Shown here one piece after another: positions 1-8,968 of a DNA stretch of 64,000 nt. The stretch spans positions 1-64,000 of the forward strand of contig CANEVR010000003.1 of NCBI GenBank assembly GCA_947442505.1. The letters are read 5' to 3'. Under the pieces are notes generated by a model. That model was not told the origin of the DNA and ran no database searches. It was given only the letters and a program-made list of their open reading frames with translations. The stretch's first letter is position 1. Every line of letters begins with the position of its first letter. This stretch comes from Flavobacteriales bacterium (lineage in GTDB: Bacteria > Bacteroidota > Bacteroidia > Flavobacteriales_D > Sanyastnellaceae). A program made the position numbers and the translations under genes.

Positions 1-264
1 CAATATCTGTGCACTGTCACCGCACCATCCTTCAGTTATTACAAGAATCCTTTTGCTTATCGCTGCTGGCGCAACATCCGTGATGACTCCATGCTTATCA
101 ATCCTATTCATGCGCTGCTCATTCAAGATACTATAGGCCAATAAATCCGCGGACTGATTGGGCCCTGTAACCATTTCCTTGCCATGCAAATCGTGCATCA
201 ATGTCCTAAACTCCGCATAGGACAGGCCTTTGGCCCAATAATCCGTTAACCCTAAATGATTCAT
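1..264 (-). CDS. Thioredoxin-like protein, partial (N-terminal 88 residues)
   Basis: The gene starts with ATG at 264 and runs off the left edge of the window, so only the first 88 codons are present and no stop codon is seen. The visible part ends in a beta strand followed by EGWCGDSAQ, the WCGD active-site signature of a Bacteroidota thioredoxin-fold family whose members are mostly annotated as thioredoxin family proteins. The motif holds one cysteine where classical thioredoxins have CxxC, so classical disulfide reductase activity cannot be assumed. No signal peptide is visible, which suggests a cytoplasmic protein. It is divergent from the RRM gene at 397 and shares its upstream region. 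Confidence 0.7.
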   Translation of the reverse strand, partial: MNHLGLTDYWAKGLSYAEFRTLMHDLHGKEMVTGPNQSADLLAYSILNEQRMNRIDKHGVITDVAPAAISKRILVITEGWCGDSAQIL

Positions 265-321
265 GCTGCAAAAATGCAATGATTTAATCTTGTATTCCAA
301 ATCATTTTACGTAGAAAAAAC

Positions 322-351
322 TTGACATGATAAGTATTTCGATTATATTTG
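322..351 (+). promoter_or_regulatory. Bacteroidota sigma-70 type promoter for the RRM gene
   Basis: TTGACA at 322-327 is separated by 16 bases from TATATTTG at 344-351, a perfect match to the Bacteroidota -7 consensus TAnnTTTG. Transcription would start near 357, leaving a leader of about 40 AT-rich bases before the ATG at 397. The in-frame TTG at 349 lies inside the -7 box and cannot be the start codon. Confidence 0.75.
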
Positions 352-396
352 TTTATCCCTACACAAGTAGGTTTTAATTTTTTTAATTTTTATTAC

Positions 397-648
397 ATGA
401 ACATTTTTGTTTCAGGCTTACCCTTCAGCCTTACTAGAGAAGAGTTAGAAAGTGCATTTCAGGCTTTCGGTAATGTAACTAGCGCACGCATCATCAAAGA
501 TCGTGACACTGGTCGTTCACGTGGATTTGGTTTTGTAGAAATGGATAGCGATGACGCTGCTCATTCTGCCATCTCAGCATTGGATCAAAGCGAATTAAAA
601 GGTCGCCGTATCAATGTGAAAATTGCTGAAGAGCGTGCTTCAAGATAA
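397..648 (+). CDS. RNA-binding protein with a single RRM domain
   Basis: This 83-residue protein is one RNA recognition motif and little else. RNP2 is IFVSGL at residues 3-8 and RNP1 is RGFGFVEM at residues 42-49, both with the aromatic residues that stack on RNA bases. Short single-RRM proteins of this kind occur in cyanobacteria and Bacteroidota, where they bind RNA and are often cold- or stress-induced; the target RNA here is unknown. The start at 397 is chosen because the upstream in-frame codon lies inside the promoter box and because the RRM fold begins immediately. The gene stands alone, with its own promoter and a strong terminator. Confidence 0.9.
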   Translation: MNIFVSGLPFSLTREELESAFQAFGNVTSARIIKDRDTGRSRGFGFVEMDSDDAAHSAISALDQSELKGRRINVKIAEERASR

Positions 649-670
649 TACTTTACCAGTACAAATGAAA

Positions 671-698
671 AATCCGCTTTCGAGCGGATTTTTTTTTT
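671..698 (+). terminator. Rho-independent terminator after the RRM gene
   Basis: A perfect 8-bp stem (AATCCGCT at 671-678, AGCGGATT at 683-690) closes a TTCG tetraloop and runs straight into at least eight T. It separates the RRM gene from the convergent apaG, and the A-rich 5' flank could let it serve apaG weakly as well. Confidence 0.9.
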
Positions 699-722
699 GA
701 TTAAATTCAAATTAGATTTTAA

Positions 723-1109
723 TCAATTCATTACAAAAGGCACTTCCAAATGAAAATCTGGAACTTTTGCAATGAACAACTCCTTTGTTAAACCATGTTG
801 CATGGTGTAATACCCGGTCATTCGACCGCGTGGACTGCGCAAATCACAAGCTGAACTATAAACAAATGTTTCATTGGCCGCAATAAATGGCTGCTCCCCT
901 ACCACACCTGCACCTTCCACTTCTCTGCAATGTCCAGAAGAATCAAAAATATCCCAAAACCGACGGGTCAATTGAACAGGAAAATCATTGGTATTGGTGA
1001 TGCTTATCTCGTAAGAGAAAACGAAACTGTTCAGCACAGGACTTGAAATACCAGGCTCATACTTGGCCAAGACATCAATTTTCACACCTGCAGTGGTTAG
1101 CGTTAACAT
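723..1109 (-). CDS. apaG: ApaG domain protein
   Basis: The 128-residue product matches ApaG along its whole length. It has the family core with a conserved HCREVEGAGVVGEQP stretch, then SSACDLRSPRGRMTGYY, and ends in a short beta-rich tail. ApaG is a small fibronectin-III-like fold; in Enterobacteria its gene sits near apaH and affects cobalt resistance and magnesium efflux, but the biochemical role is unsettled. The ATG at 1109 is preferred over a TTG further upstream because family proteins begin a few residues before the TxGVKIxV strand seen here. It is divergent from the peptidase gene at 1229. Confidence 0.85.
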   Translation of the reverse strand: MLTLTTAGVKIDVLAKYEPGISSPVLNSFVFSYEISITNTNDFPVQLTRRFWDIFDSSGHCREVEGAGVVGEQPFIAANETFVYSSACDLRSPRGRMTGYYTMQHGLTKELFIAKVPDFHLEVPFVMN

Positions 1110-1228
1110 AAAAGCGAAGATAAAACATTTCCGCCACAACAATGTTGATAAGTCGCTGATTTATTTGAAAACCCCTCGTTTTCAGGTTGACTTACCTCTT
1201 TAATTTGCTCTCCATTATTAAACAAGTC

Positions 1229-3250
1229 ATGAAAAAATTTATTTTTCTATCCATTCTCACTTTTGCACTGTCCAGTGGATTTGCACAAGAGAAGCCACAT
1301 TCAGTATGTCAAGACAGCGATGAAGGCTTTGTATATGAAGCCGACCGCTTTGCTGACATTAGAATATTGCGGTACCGTATCCCATGCTTTGACCAGTTAA
1401 CGGCAAAGCAAAAATCATTGGTTTACTTTCTGACACAAGCCGGCTTGGCGGGTCGTGACATCATGTGGGCGCAAAATGGTGAGTATAACTTACCCATCAG
1501 AAATATTTGTGAAGCAATTTATAGAAGTTACCCTGGCAACAAGGATAACTCAGAGTGGAAGGCGTTCGAAACCTATCTCAAACAATTGTGGATGAGCAAT
1601 GGCATTCATCATCATTACTCAAACTTGAAACACCAGCCGCAGTTTTCAGAGAAATATTTTGATCAACTTTTAAATGAATCAAAAATTGATTGTCACGACG
1701 TCCATAAAAAAGTAATCTTTGATCCAACCATAGCCCCACGCAAAGTAGAGAAAGATGCCAGCAAAGGTTTGGTAGAAAACTCAGCTGTCAACTTTTATGG
1801 CAAAGGCATTACCACTGCGGAAGCCATTGCATTCTATGAAAGCAAAATCAAACCCGATGACAGAACACCACTGTCCTATGGAATCAACGCGGATTTAATC
1901 AAAGTAGATGGTAAAATCCAAGAAGAAGTCTATAAGGTTGGAGGAAAGTACGGTGAAGCATTAGAGCAGGTTGTGTATTGGTTGGAGAAAGCGGAGAAAG
2001 TGGCAGAAAATGATAAACAAGCAGTAGCATTGCGCAAGCTCATTTTGTTTTACAAAACAGGTGATCTTAAAGCTTGGGATGATTTCAATATTCAATGGGC
2101 CAGAGCAACGGAAGGAGACATCGATTTCATACATGGATTTGTAGAGGTATACAATGATCCTTTGGGCAATCGCGGTTCTTATGAAACCATAGTGGAGATC
2201 AATGATTTTGAAGCCAGTGCCCGCATGAAAAGCATGATGGATCACGCACAATGGTTTGAGGACAACAGCCCAACTGACAAGGCTTTTAAAAAAGACAAAG
2301 TAGTAGGGATAACCTATAAGGTTGTCAATGTTGCAGGTGAATCAGGTGATGCCAATCCGTCTACTCCCATCGGTGTAAACCTTCCCAATGCACAATGGAT
2401 TAGAACCATGTACGGTTCCAAGAGCGTTAGTTTGGGAAATATTGAAGATGCCAATAACAAGGCAGGTGGATCTGGCATTCTAAAGGAATTTGCTTATGAC
2501 GAAGAAGAAGTGGAAAGAGCTATAAAATTTGGTGAGGCCGCTGGAAAAATGCACACTGCCATGCACGAAGTGATTGGTCATGCCAGTGGTAAACTAAAGG
2601 ATGGGGTTGCTCCATCTTCACAAACTTTGAAAGAATATGCATCAACCATTGAAGAAGGCAGAGCCGATTTAGTAGCCTTGTATTATGTAATGGACCCCAA
2701 ATTGGTAGAATGGGGATTAATGCCAAGCATTGAGGTTGGAAAGGCTGAATATGACGGCTATTTCAGAAATGGTCTTTTGGTACAACTTCGCAGATTAAAA
2801 TTGGGAGAAGAAATCGAAGAAGCACACATGCGTAACCGAGCTTGGATCTGCAACTGGGTCATGGAGCAAGCTGCGCAAGAACCCAATCCATGTGTTCAAG
2901 TTGTTAGTCGAGACGGTAAAACGTATATTGAAATAACCAACTATGAACAAGTCAGAACGCTCTTTGCCCAACTGCTCAAAGAGGTGCAACGTATCACATC
3001 TGAAGGCGATTATACCGCAGCGCAAAAATTGGCAGACGGTTATGGAAAGAAAGTGAATGGCAAGATTCATCAAGAAGTTTTGGATCGTTCTGAAAAATTG
3101 AACATCCCTCCCTATAATGGATTTATGAATCCGGTACTTGTTCCTGTTAATGATGAAAATGGAAACATCAAAGATGTGCAAGTAACATACATGGATAGCT
3201 TTGCGAAGCAAATGCTGATGTATAGCGAGAAGTTTGGATTTTTGAAATAA
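1229..3250 (+). CDS. Dipeptidyl peptidase III (M49 family zinc peptidase), exported
   Basis: This 673-residue protein has the M49 zinc-site signature: HEVIGH with H446, E447 and H451, and a second motif EEGRAD beginning at E475, which supplies the third zinc ligand. DPP III enzymes remove dipeptides from the N-terminus of oligopeptides. The ATG at 1229 is preferred over an upstream start at 1187 because it gives a clean signal peptide (MKK, a hydrophobic stretch, then FAQ), implying export to the periplasm or cell surface. The gene is monocistronic and ends in a terminator shared with the convergent acetyltransferase gene. A role in scavenging peptides is inferred. Confidence 0.9.
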   Translation: MKKFIFLSILTFALSSGFAQEKPHSVCQDSDEGFVYEADRFADIRILRYRIPCFDQLTAKQKSLVYFLTQAGLAGRDIMWAQNGEYNLPIRNICEAIYRSYPGNKDNSEWKAFETYLKQLWMSNGIHHHYSNLKHQPQFSEKYFDQLLNESKIDCHDVHKKVIFDPTIAPRKVEKDASKGLVENSAVNFYGKGITTAEAIAFYESKIKPDDRTPLSYGINADLIKVDGKIQEEVYKVGGKYGEALEQVVYWLEKAEKVAENDKQAVALRKLILFYKTGDLKAWDDFNIQWARATEGDIDFIHGFVEVYNDPLGNRGSYETIVEINDFEASARMKSMMDHAQWFEDNSPTDKAFKKDKVVGITYKVVNVAGESGDANPSTPIGVNLPNAQWIRTMYGSKSVSLGNIEDANNKAGGSGILKEFAYDEEEVERAIKFGEAAGKMHTAMHEVIGHASGKLKDGVAPSSQTLKEYASTIEEGRADLVALYYVMDPKLVEWGLMPSIEVGKAEYDGYFRNGLLVQLRRLKLGEEIEEAHMRNRAWICNWVMEQAAQEPNPCVQVVSRDGKTYIEITNYEQVRTLFAQLLKEVQRITSEGDYTAAQKLADGYGKKVNGKIHQEVLDRSEKLNIPPYNGFMNPVLVPVNDENGNIKDVQVTYMDSFAKQMLMYSEKFGFLK

Positions 3251-3271
3251 TCAAAAAACAACTACAAAAAG

Positions 3272-3305
3272 AAGGGCTGATTCAAAAATGAATCAGCCTT
3301 TTTAT
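3272..3305. terminator. Shared terminator between convergent genes
   Basis: A 9-bp stem (GGCTGATTC at 3275-3283, GAATCAGCC at 3290-3298) with a six-base loop is flanked by A on the left and T on the right, so it can act in both directions. It lies between the M49 peptidase and the stop codon of the GNAT gene. Confidence 0.8.
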
Positions 3306-3742
3306 TTTATATCCTTAACCATCAGATAATGCGGTCCAATCAAGGGAATATCATAGACATCTGACTTGATCTGCCAACCACAACTCAAATAAAAAGGAAC
3401 AGCTATCTCTCTTGCATCGCACCAAAAGGTCATGCCCGGATACTCATTTTCTACATATTGCAAAAGCAATGTACTCACCCCCATTCTTCTGATTGACGGG
3501 TGAGCCGCCATGGCGCGCAATCGCAGCGGGTAATTCTGCCCATCTATAGTGCGGCCTTCAGACATTACTGTGCAGCAAGAAATCAATTCACCCCTTTCAT
3601 TTCTTGCTGAAAAATGTCTCGTATGCTCTTCAAAATCTTGCTCTAACAAACACTCCTCCAAGGCTTGTTTGTGCGGCCATAAAACCAAAAAGCGCAATGA
3701 ACGAAGGTCCATTGCGCTTTCTCTTTGAAAACTATAATTCAT
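3302..3742 (-). CDS. GNAT family N-acetyltransferase
   Basis: The 146-residue product carries the acetyl-CoA binding segment of GNAT enzymes: LRAMAAHP followed by the RRMGVSTLLLQYVE turn-helix, then a C-terminal FYLSCGW motif (usual form YxxxGF) near residues 122-128. The substrate cannot be told from sequence. It starts 7 bases after the sucC stop codon, so it is probably co-transcribed with sucC. A second in-frame ATG at 3712 would give a protein ten residues shorter, and the choice between them is uncertain. Confidence 0.8.
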   Translation of the reverse strand: MNYSFQRESAMDLRSLRFLVLWPHKQALEECLLEQDFEEHTRHFSARNERGELISCCTVMSEGRTIDGQNYPLRLRAMAAHPSIRRMGVSTLLLQYVENEYPGMTFWCDAREIAVPFYLSCGWQIKSDVYDIPLIGPHYLMVKDIK

Positions 3743-3749
3743 TTGTATT

Positions 3750-4961
3750 TTATGCCAATACTGCCTTTACTTTATCAGCAGCTTCTTGCAACGTAATAGC
3801 ACTATGTACTGCCAATCCGCTGTTGTCTATCAACTGCTTGGCTTCTTCAGCGTTGGTTCCTTGAAGACGCACAATAATTGGCACTTCAATATTTCCCATG
3901 TTCTTGTATGCATCTACAACTCCTTGCGCAACGCGATCACATCGAACGATTCCTCCAAAAATATTTACAAGAATTGCTTTCACAGCAGAATCACGTAAAA
4001 TCATTCTAAAAGCTGTTTCCACACGCTTGGCATCAGCTGTACCACCCACATCCAAGAAATTGGCAGGGTCTCCACCGCTCAACTTGATGATATCCATGGT
4101 GGCCATTGCCAAACCAGCTCCATTTACCATGCAACCCACATTGCCATCCAATTTAACGTAATTCAAACCTGCTGCGCCGGCCTCAACCTCAATGGGATCT
4201 TCCTCTGTTACATCGCGCATGGCCAAATAATCTGGATGACGGAACAATCCGTTTCCATCAAATGTTACTTTCGCGTCGACCGCAATGACTTTATCATCAG
4301 ATGTTTTCAAAACAGGATTGATTTCAAACATCGACGCATCACAACCCACATAGGCTGCATACAATGATTTAACAAACTTGCCCATTTGTTTGAAAGCTTC
4401 TCCACTCAAACCCAAATTGAATCCAATCTTTCTGGTTTGAAAATCAGTCACTCCTGTTAATGGATCGATGGTTTCTTTGAAAATACGCTCAGGTGTTTTC
4501 TCAGCAACCTCTTCAATGTTCATTCCACCATCTGGTGAATAAACAATAACATTGCGACCCTGTCCGCGATCCAAAAGGACTGACATATAAAATTCCTTCG
4601 GCTCACTTGATCCAGGTGCATACACATCCTCGGCAACAAATACCTTGCTGACTTTCTTTCCCTCAGCCTTGGTTTGCAATGTCACCAAATGTCCACCCAA
4701 AATTGCTTGGGCTTTCTCTGAAACCTCGTCAACACTTTTGGCCAAAACTACACCACGAGACCCTGTCTCGGTTACAGTTCCTTTACCTCTTCCACCAGCG
4801 TGGATTTGCGCCTTGACGACAAACCACCCTGTGCCAGTTTCTTCTTTTAATCTTACAGCAGCATCTTTTGCCTCTTCAGGCGTTTCTGCTACATATCCGC
4901 GCTGCACGGCAACACCGTACTTGGCCAAAATACTTTTTCCTTGATACTCGTGAATGTTCAT
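3750..4961 (-). CDS. sucC: Succinyl-CoA synthetase, beta subunit (ADP-forming)
   Basis: The 403-residue product begins [17 protein letters not shown] and has the ATP-grasp nucleotide-binding region with [13 protein letters not shown] around residues 50-63, the usual SucC length and domain order. Together with SucD it converts succinyl-CoA to succinate with formation of ATP in the citric acid cycle. sucD is not in this window, so the subunits are encoded apart. The gene is divergent from the LolD-like ATPase, with only about 54 bases between the starts. A TACCTTCG box at 4981-4988 on the minus strand is a plausible -7 element with a leader of about 19 bases. Confidence 0.95.
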   Translation of the reverse strand: MNIHEYQGKSILAKYGVAVQRGYVAETPEEAKDAAVRLKEETGTGWFVVKAQIHAGGRGKGTVTETGSRGVVLAKSVDEVSEKAQAILGGHLVTLQTKAEGKKVSKVFVAEDVYAPGSSEPKEFYMSVLLDRGQGRNVIVYSPDGGMNIEEVAEKTPERIFKETIDPLTGVTDFQTRKIGFNLGLSGEAFKQMGKFVKSLYAAYVGCDASMFEINPVLKTSDDKVIAVDAKVTFDGNGLFRHPDYLAMRDVTEEDPIEVEAGAAGLNYVKLDGNVGCMVNGAGLAMATMDIIKLSGGDPANFLDVGGTADAKRVETAFRMILRDSAVKAILVNIFGGIVRCDRVAQGVVDAYKNMGNIEVPIIVRLQGTNAEEAKQLIDNSGLAVHSAITLQEAADKVKAVLA

Positions 4962-5015
4962 GGTAATAAAATTACGCTTGCGAAGGTAAGGGAAATCCTG
5001 CTTTACTTTGCAATT

Positions 5016-5666
5016 GTGATTGAGATCAAAAATATTAGAAAATGCTACGGCCCTTTGGAAGTTCTGAAAGGTGTCAATTTCACCATTAACCAGGGAGAAA
5101 TCATGGCCATTGTCGGCGCTTCAGGGGCAGGAAAATCCACGCTACTGCAAATCCTGGGGACATTGGACAAGCCTGATCAAGGCGAAATCCTGTTCAATGG
5201 TCAATCCATTTTTAACCTGAAAAATCACGCGCTCAACGCTTTTAGAAACAAAGAAATTGGGTTTGTTTTTCAATTTCACAACCTACTGCCTGAATTTACG
5301 GCATTAGAAAATATCATGCTTCCAGCACTCATCAAAGGTGAAACGGGACTGCAAGCCAAAGAAAAAGCTTTGAAAATCATGACAAAACTCCATGTGGAGG
5401 AAAGAGCGCAACACAAGCCCAATGCTTTGTCTGGAGGTGAGCAGCAGCGCATGGCCGTGGCCCGAGCGCTAATGAACAATCCTGCGATTATCCTGGCAGA
5501 CGAACCGTCTGGAAATTTGGACAGCAAACATGCTGAAGAATTGCATCAACTATTCTTTGATTTGAGAAGTGAGTTCAATCAAACTTTTGTTATTGTGACC
5601 CACAATGAAAAATTGGCGGACCAAGCAGACCGCAAATTGACCATGATGGATGGTCGAATTCAATAA
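5016..5666 (+). CDS. lolD: ABC transporter ATP-binding protein, LolD type
   Basis: The 216-residue ATPase has Walker [10 protein letters not shown] (34-42), the signature [15 protein letters not shown], Walker B IILADEP and the switch histidine in VTHN. It belongs to the LolD/MacB branch, in which the ATPase works with a LolC/E-type permease to release lipoproteins from the inner membrane. No permease is adjacent, so assignment to lipoprotein sorting rests on family resemblance. The GTG at 5016 is chosen because the protein then begins [12 protein letters not shown], matching the family start; earlier codons would overlap the sucC promoter and coding start. Confidence 0.85.
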   Translation: MIEIKNIRKCYGPLEVLKGVNFTINQGEIMAIVGASGAGKSTLLQILGTLDKPDQGEILFNGQSIFNLKNHALNAFRNKEIGFVFQFHNLLPEFTALENIMLPALIKGETGLQAKEKALKIMTKLHVEERAQHKPNALSGGEQQRMAVARALMNNPAIILADEPSGNLDSKHAEELHQLFFDLRSEFNQTFVIVTHNEKLADQADRKLTMMDGRIQ

Positions 5667-5693
5667 TTTTCACGCTTCCTTTTTTTATCTGAT

Positions 5694-5701
5694 TATCTTT
5701 G
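5694..5701 (+). promoter_or_regulatory. -7 promoter box four bases before the BatA start codon
   Basis: TATCTTTG matches TAnnTTTG exactly and ends four bases before the ATG at 5706. With initiation a few bases downstream of the box, the transcript would have essentially no leader. Confidence 0.55.
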
Positions 5702-5705
5702 AAGC

Positions 5706-7724
5706 ATGCAATTTTTGCGACCTGAAATGTTGTGGGGGCTCTTGGCCTTGTCCGTGCCGATAACAGTGCATTTGTTTAATTTTAAAAAGCAACGCATTGT
5801 TTACTTCCCTTTCACCTCTTTTCTCAAAGAAATTAAAGAAGAAACACAGCAACAATCCAAAATCAAACATTGGATCATTCTTCTGCTCCGATTACTAGCC
5901 ATTCTTGCCATTGTTTTTGCCTTTGCTCAACCCACATGGAATCAACAAACCAATGCCAGCGGCAAAAAAAACATAAGCATTTACATCGACAACAGCTTTA
6001 GCATGGAAAACCAAAAGGATGGTATCTCCCTTTTGGAAACCGCCAAAAACAAAGCCTTGGACATTGTCTTTGCGCATGGTGAAAATGACAACTTTCAAAT
6101 CATAGCCAATGAATTCTCAGGCATCCAACAGCACTTTGTAACAAAAGACAAAGCGCTAGACATTATTCAGAGTATCCAACCTTCACCGGTTTCAAGACCA
6201 TTGTCTGAAGTATTGGAACGACAGCAAGATTTGCTCAGTAAAAAAGCAGACTATCCCGGCGCCATTTACCACATTTCTGATTTTCAAAAAAGTCATCTGG
6301 ATCAATTTAAAATCCCGTCAAATTTCAATACACCATTGCGATGGGTCCCTGTTCAAAATGTATCCACAGACAATGTTTACATCGACTCCATTTATTTTGA
6401 AATACCCTACCACAGCCCCGAACAGGAAGAAATACTCCATATGGTTTTAAAAAATGCAGGAAACAATCCGGTGCAGAATCTACGTTGCGAATTCTCAGTA
6501 AACCAGCAAATCAAAGGCGTTACCACTGAAGAGCTGCAAGGGCAAGAGCAAAAAGAAATCCTTTTCAAATTTACCAGCAATGGTGATGGAATTCAAGAAT
6601 GTAAAATCAATATCAACGACCAACCCATTGTATTTGACAACAACTTTTATTTCACCTATTGGATTGAGAAAGAACGTCCCATTGGCATCATCGCAGATAA
6701 AACTTCCAATTCCAAAAGGGTTTTTCAAAATGATACCCACTACCCCATTTCTTTTCAGCAAAGCAGCAATGCCAATCTCAACAACTTAATCAATAGCCCC
6801 ATAATCATCCTTGAAAACCTTAACAATCCCTCAAGTGGTTGGGTGAGCAGCATCAAAGCCAAAGTAGAGGACGGTGGTACACTCATTGTCATTCCTCCCG
6901 TGCAAGAAAACAATGCTGCATGGTCCAACCTTTACGCTCAATTGAACATAGGGATGGGATTTGAATTTTCCAGTTCATCCGTTAAAGGTGACCACATCGA
7001 TTTTGACCATCCTCTCTTTAAAGGTGTTTTTAGCAAGGCTGATAATTTCCAACTTCCATCATCCAATGGACACCTCAATGGCAACTGGGATGCTGATGTG
7101 CAAGGTCTCGTTTATTATCCAGATGGAGCACCCATGTTATGGATTAAAAAAATAGGAAAAGGGCAAGTCTTCGGTTGGAATTTCAACACTGCTGAAAGCA
7201 ATGTGTTTCAACATAGTTTATTTCCCATCACCATGATTCGATGCGCTGAGTTATCCGGCAACCAGCAACCCCTGTATTTCACTTTGGGGCAAAACACCCC
7301 ATTCGTTATTCAAAATTTATCTCTGGGAAATGATGAACAAATCACATTGCAGCTGAATGACAGTAAGGATAAAATCTTACCATTGGTTAAAAGCAATAAT
7401 CGTCAAGTGTCCATTACCATTGGTCAGTACATCAATAAAAGTGGCATTTACAAAGCGATTCAAAACAACCAACCTTTCTACTCCATTGGTATTAATTACA
7501 ACCAAAATGAATCATCTCTTCAATTCTTCAACGACGCTGAATTGACCGATTTGATATCACAGAACGCTTGGACAGGAATTGAAGTGATCAACAGCGATGT
7601 AGAAAACATTGGTACCTACGTGAAGAAATTAGATGAAGGAAATGAAATTTGGTGGTACTTGATTATTGTAGCTTTAATCTTCCTATTCACTGAAAGCCTA
7701 TTAACCGGACTATGGAAAATGTAA
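5706..7724 (+). CDS. BatA/VWA domain membrane protein
   Basis: The 672-residue protein opens with the BatA N-terminal module: a hydrophobic helix (MLWGLLALSVPITVHLFNF), then a second transmembrane segment around residues 55-75. A von Willebrand A domain follows, with the metal-site motif DNSFSM (DxSxS intact), and a final membrane helix near the C-terminus (IWWYLIIVALIFLF). Such proteins are common in Bacteroidota, where related Bat proteins have been linked to stress or aerotolerance; the exact function is unknown. The gene overlaps the dihydroorotase homologue by 13 bases, so the two are probably translationally coupled. Confidence 0.85.
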   Translation: MQFLRPEMLWGLLALSVPITVHLFNFKKQRIVYFPFTSFLKEIKEETQQQSKIKHWIILLLRLLAILAIVFAFAQPTWNQQTNASGKKNISIYIDNSFSMENQKDGISLLETAKNKALDIVFAHGENDNFQIIANEFSGIQQHFVTKDKALDIIQSIQPSPVSRPLSEVLERQQDLLSKKADYPGAIYHISDFQKSHLDQFKIPSNFNTPLRWVPVQNVSTDNVYIDSIYFEIPYHSPEQEEILHMVLKNAGNNPVQNLRCEFSVNQQIKGVTTEELQGQEQKEILFKFTSNGDGIQECKININDQPIVFDNNFYFTYWIEKERPIGIIADKTSNSKRVFQNDTHYPISFQQSSNANLNNLINSPIIILENLNNPSSGWVSSIKAKVEDGGTLIVIPPVQENNAAWSNLYAQLNIGMGFEFSSSSVKGDHIDFDHPLFKGVFSKADNFQLPSSNGHLNGNWDADVQGLVYYPDGAPMLWIKKIGKGQVFGWNFNTAESNVFQHSLFPITMIRCAELSGNQQPLYFTLGQNTPFVIQNLSLGNDEQITLQLNDSKDKILPLVKSNNRQVSITIGQYINKSGIYKAIQNNQPFYSIGINYNQNESSLQFFNDAELTDLISQNAWTGIEVINSDVENIGTYVKKLDEGNEIWWYLIIVALIFLFTESLLTGLWKM

Positions 7725-8968
7725 AATCTGTTTTTATCAAAAACGCCAAAATTGTAGATGTTTCAAGCAAATGGAACGGCAAACAATTGGACATTATCAT
7801 TGATAAAGGAATCATTAAACAAATAGGGAAAAACCTCTTGGCTCCTAAAAATGCTGTAATCTATGATTACCCTGAAATGGTCATTAGCCCTGGTTTTTTT
7901 GATATGCAAACCCGCGTAGGGGAACCCGGAAATGAAATGGCTGAAACCTTTGAGACAGCATGTGCTGCGGCAGAGCAAGGTGGTTATACAGACCTATTGG
8001 TTTACCCATCGCACAATCCGCCTACTTGCCAAGCTGCTCAAATTTCCTATATCAAACAAAGTGGAAAAAGAGGGATAATTCTCTACCCCACCGGTTGTAT
8101 TTCAGAACAAATGAAAGGAAAGCAATTGGCAGAATTATTTGATATGACACAAGCTGGGGCAATGGCCTTCACGGACGACAAAGAACCCATGTCCACTGCC
8201 ATGATGATCAAAGCATTGGAATATGTCAACAGTTTTGGCGCGCTGCTCATGGTGTTCCCTTTGAACCATCAAGTTAATCCTGACGGATTAATGCACGAAG
8301 GAAAAACTTCCACATCCATGGGTACCAAAGGATTGAGCAATTTATCGGAATACATGCAAATTCAGCGGGATATTGAAATTCTGGGCTACACCGGTGGACG
8401 AATTCATTTCTCCAACATTTCCTGCGCGGAGAGCGTTGAACTCATTCGTAAAGCCAAGAAAAAAGGAATGAACGTTACTTGCGGCATTTCAGCCCATCAG
8501 CTCAGCTATCTTGACGAGGATTTGACATCCTTTCCTACCAACCTAAAAGTACTTCCACCTTTCCGATCACAGAGAGACAGAGATGCGCTAATCAAAGGTT
8601 TAATGGATGACACCATTGATGTGATTGTTAGTGACCATACCCCTGTGATTATAGAAGAAAAAAGCGTTGAGTTTGAGTTCGCTTCTTTCGGAATCAGCAC
8701 CCTACCAACAGCCTTCTCATGCATTTATACCGCATTGGAAGGGGACATGGAACTAAGTGCTATTCTGCACAAAATGACCATTGCACCGAGAGAGATTTTA
8801 GGCGTTAAATCACCGACCATTGAAGAAGACCAACCCGCCCGATTCACAATCATTTCAACTGCTGAAAATACGCAATGGAATAAAAAACAATGGGCAGCAA
8901 AATCCATCAACTCGCCATTCATTGGTGAAACTTTGAGAGGAAAAGTAATAGCTACCTTGATTCAATAA
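7712..8968 (+). CDS. Dihydroorotase homologue lacking metal ligands, probably non-catalytic
   Basis: The 418-residue protein has the amidohydrolase layout of type I dihydroorotase (PyrC), with recognisable blocks such as AFTDD (152-156), HFSNISCAESVELI and IVSDHTP. The metal-site residues are lost: the usual DxHxH reads D64-M-Q66-T-R68, the arginine before EPG is G70, the HxED block reads PLNHQV, and the later histidine is N235. Only the SDH aspartate D308 remains. It therefore cannot bind zinc normally and is unlikely to hydrolyse dihydroorotate. Inactive homologues (PyrC') are known as structural partners of aspartate transcarbamoylase in Pseudomonas. pyrB lies 2 kb away here on the other strand, but a partnership is only inference. 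Confidence 0.8.
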   Translation: MENVKSVFIKNAKIVDVSSKWNGKQLDIIIDKGIIKQIGKNLLAPKNAVIYDYPEMVISPGFFDMQTRVGEPGNEMAETFETACAAAEQGGYTDLLVYPSHNPPTCQAAQISYIKQSGKRGIILYPTGCISEQMKGKQLAELFDMTQAGAMAFTDDKEPMSTAMMIKALEYVNSFGALLMVFPLNHQVNPDGLMHEGKTSTSMGTKGLSNLSEYMQIQRDIEILGYTGGRIHFSNISCAESVELIRKAKKKGMNVTCGISAHQLSYLDEDLTSFPTNLKVLPPFRSQRDRDALIKGLMDDTIDVIVSDHTPVIIEEKSVEFEFASFGISTLPTAFSCIYTALEGDMELSAILHKMTIAPREILGVKSPTIEEDQPARFTIISTAENTQWNKKQWAAKSINSPFIGETLRGKVIATLIQ

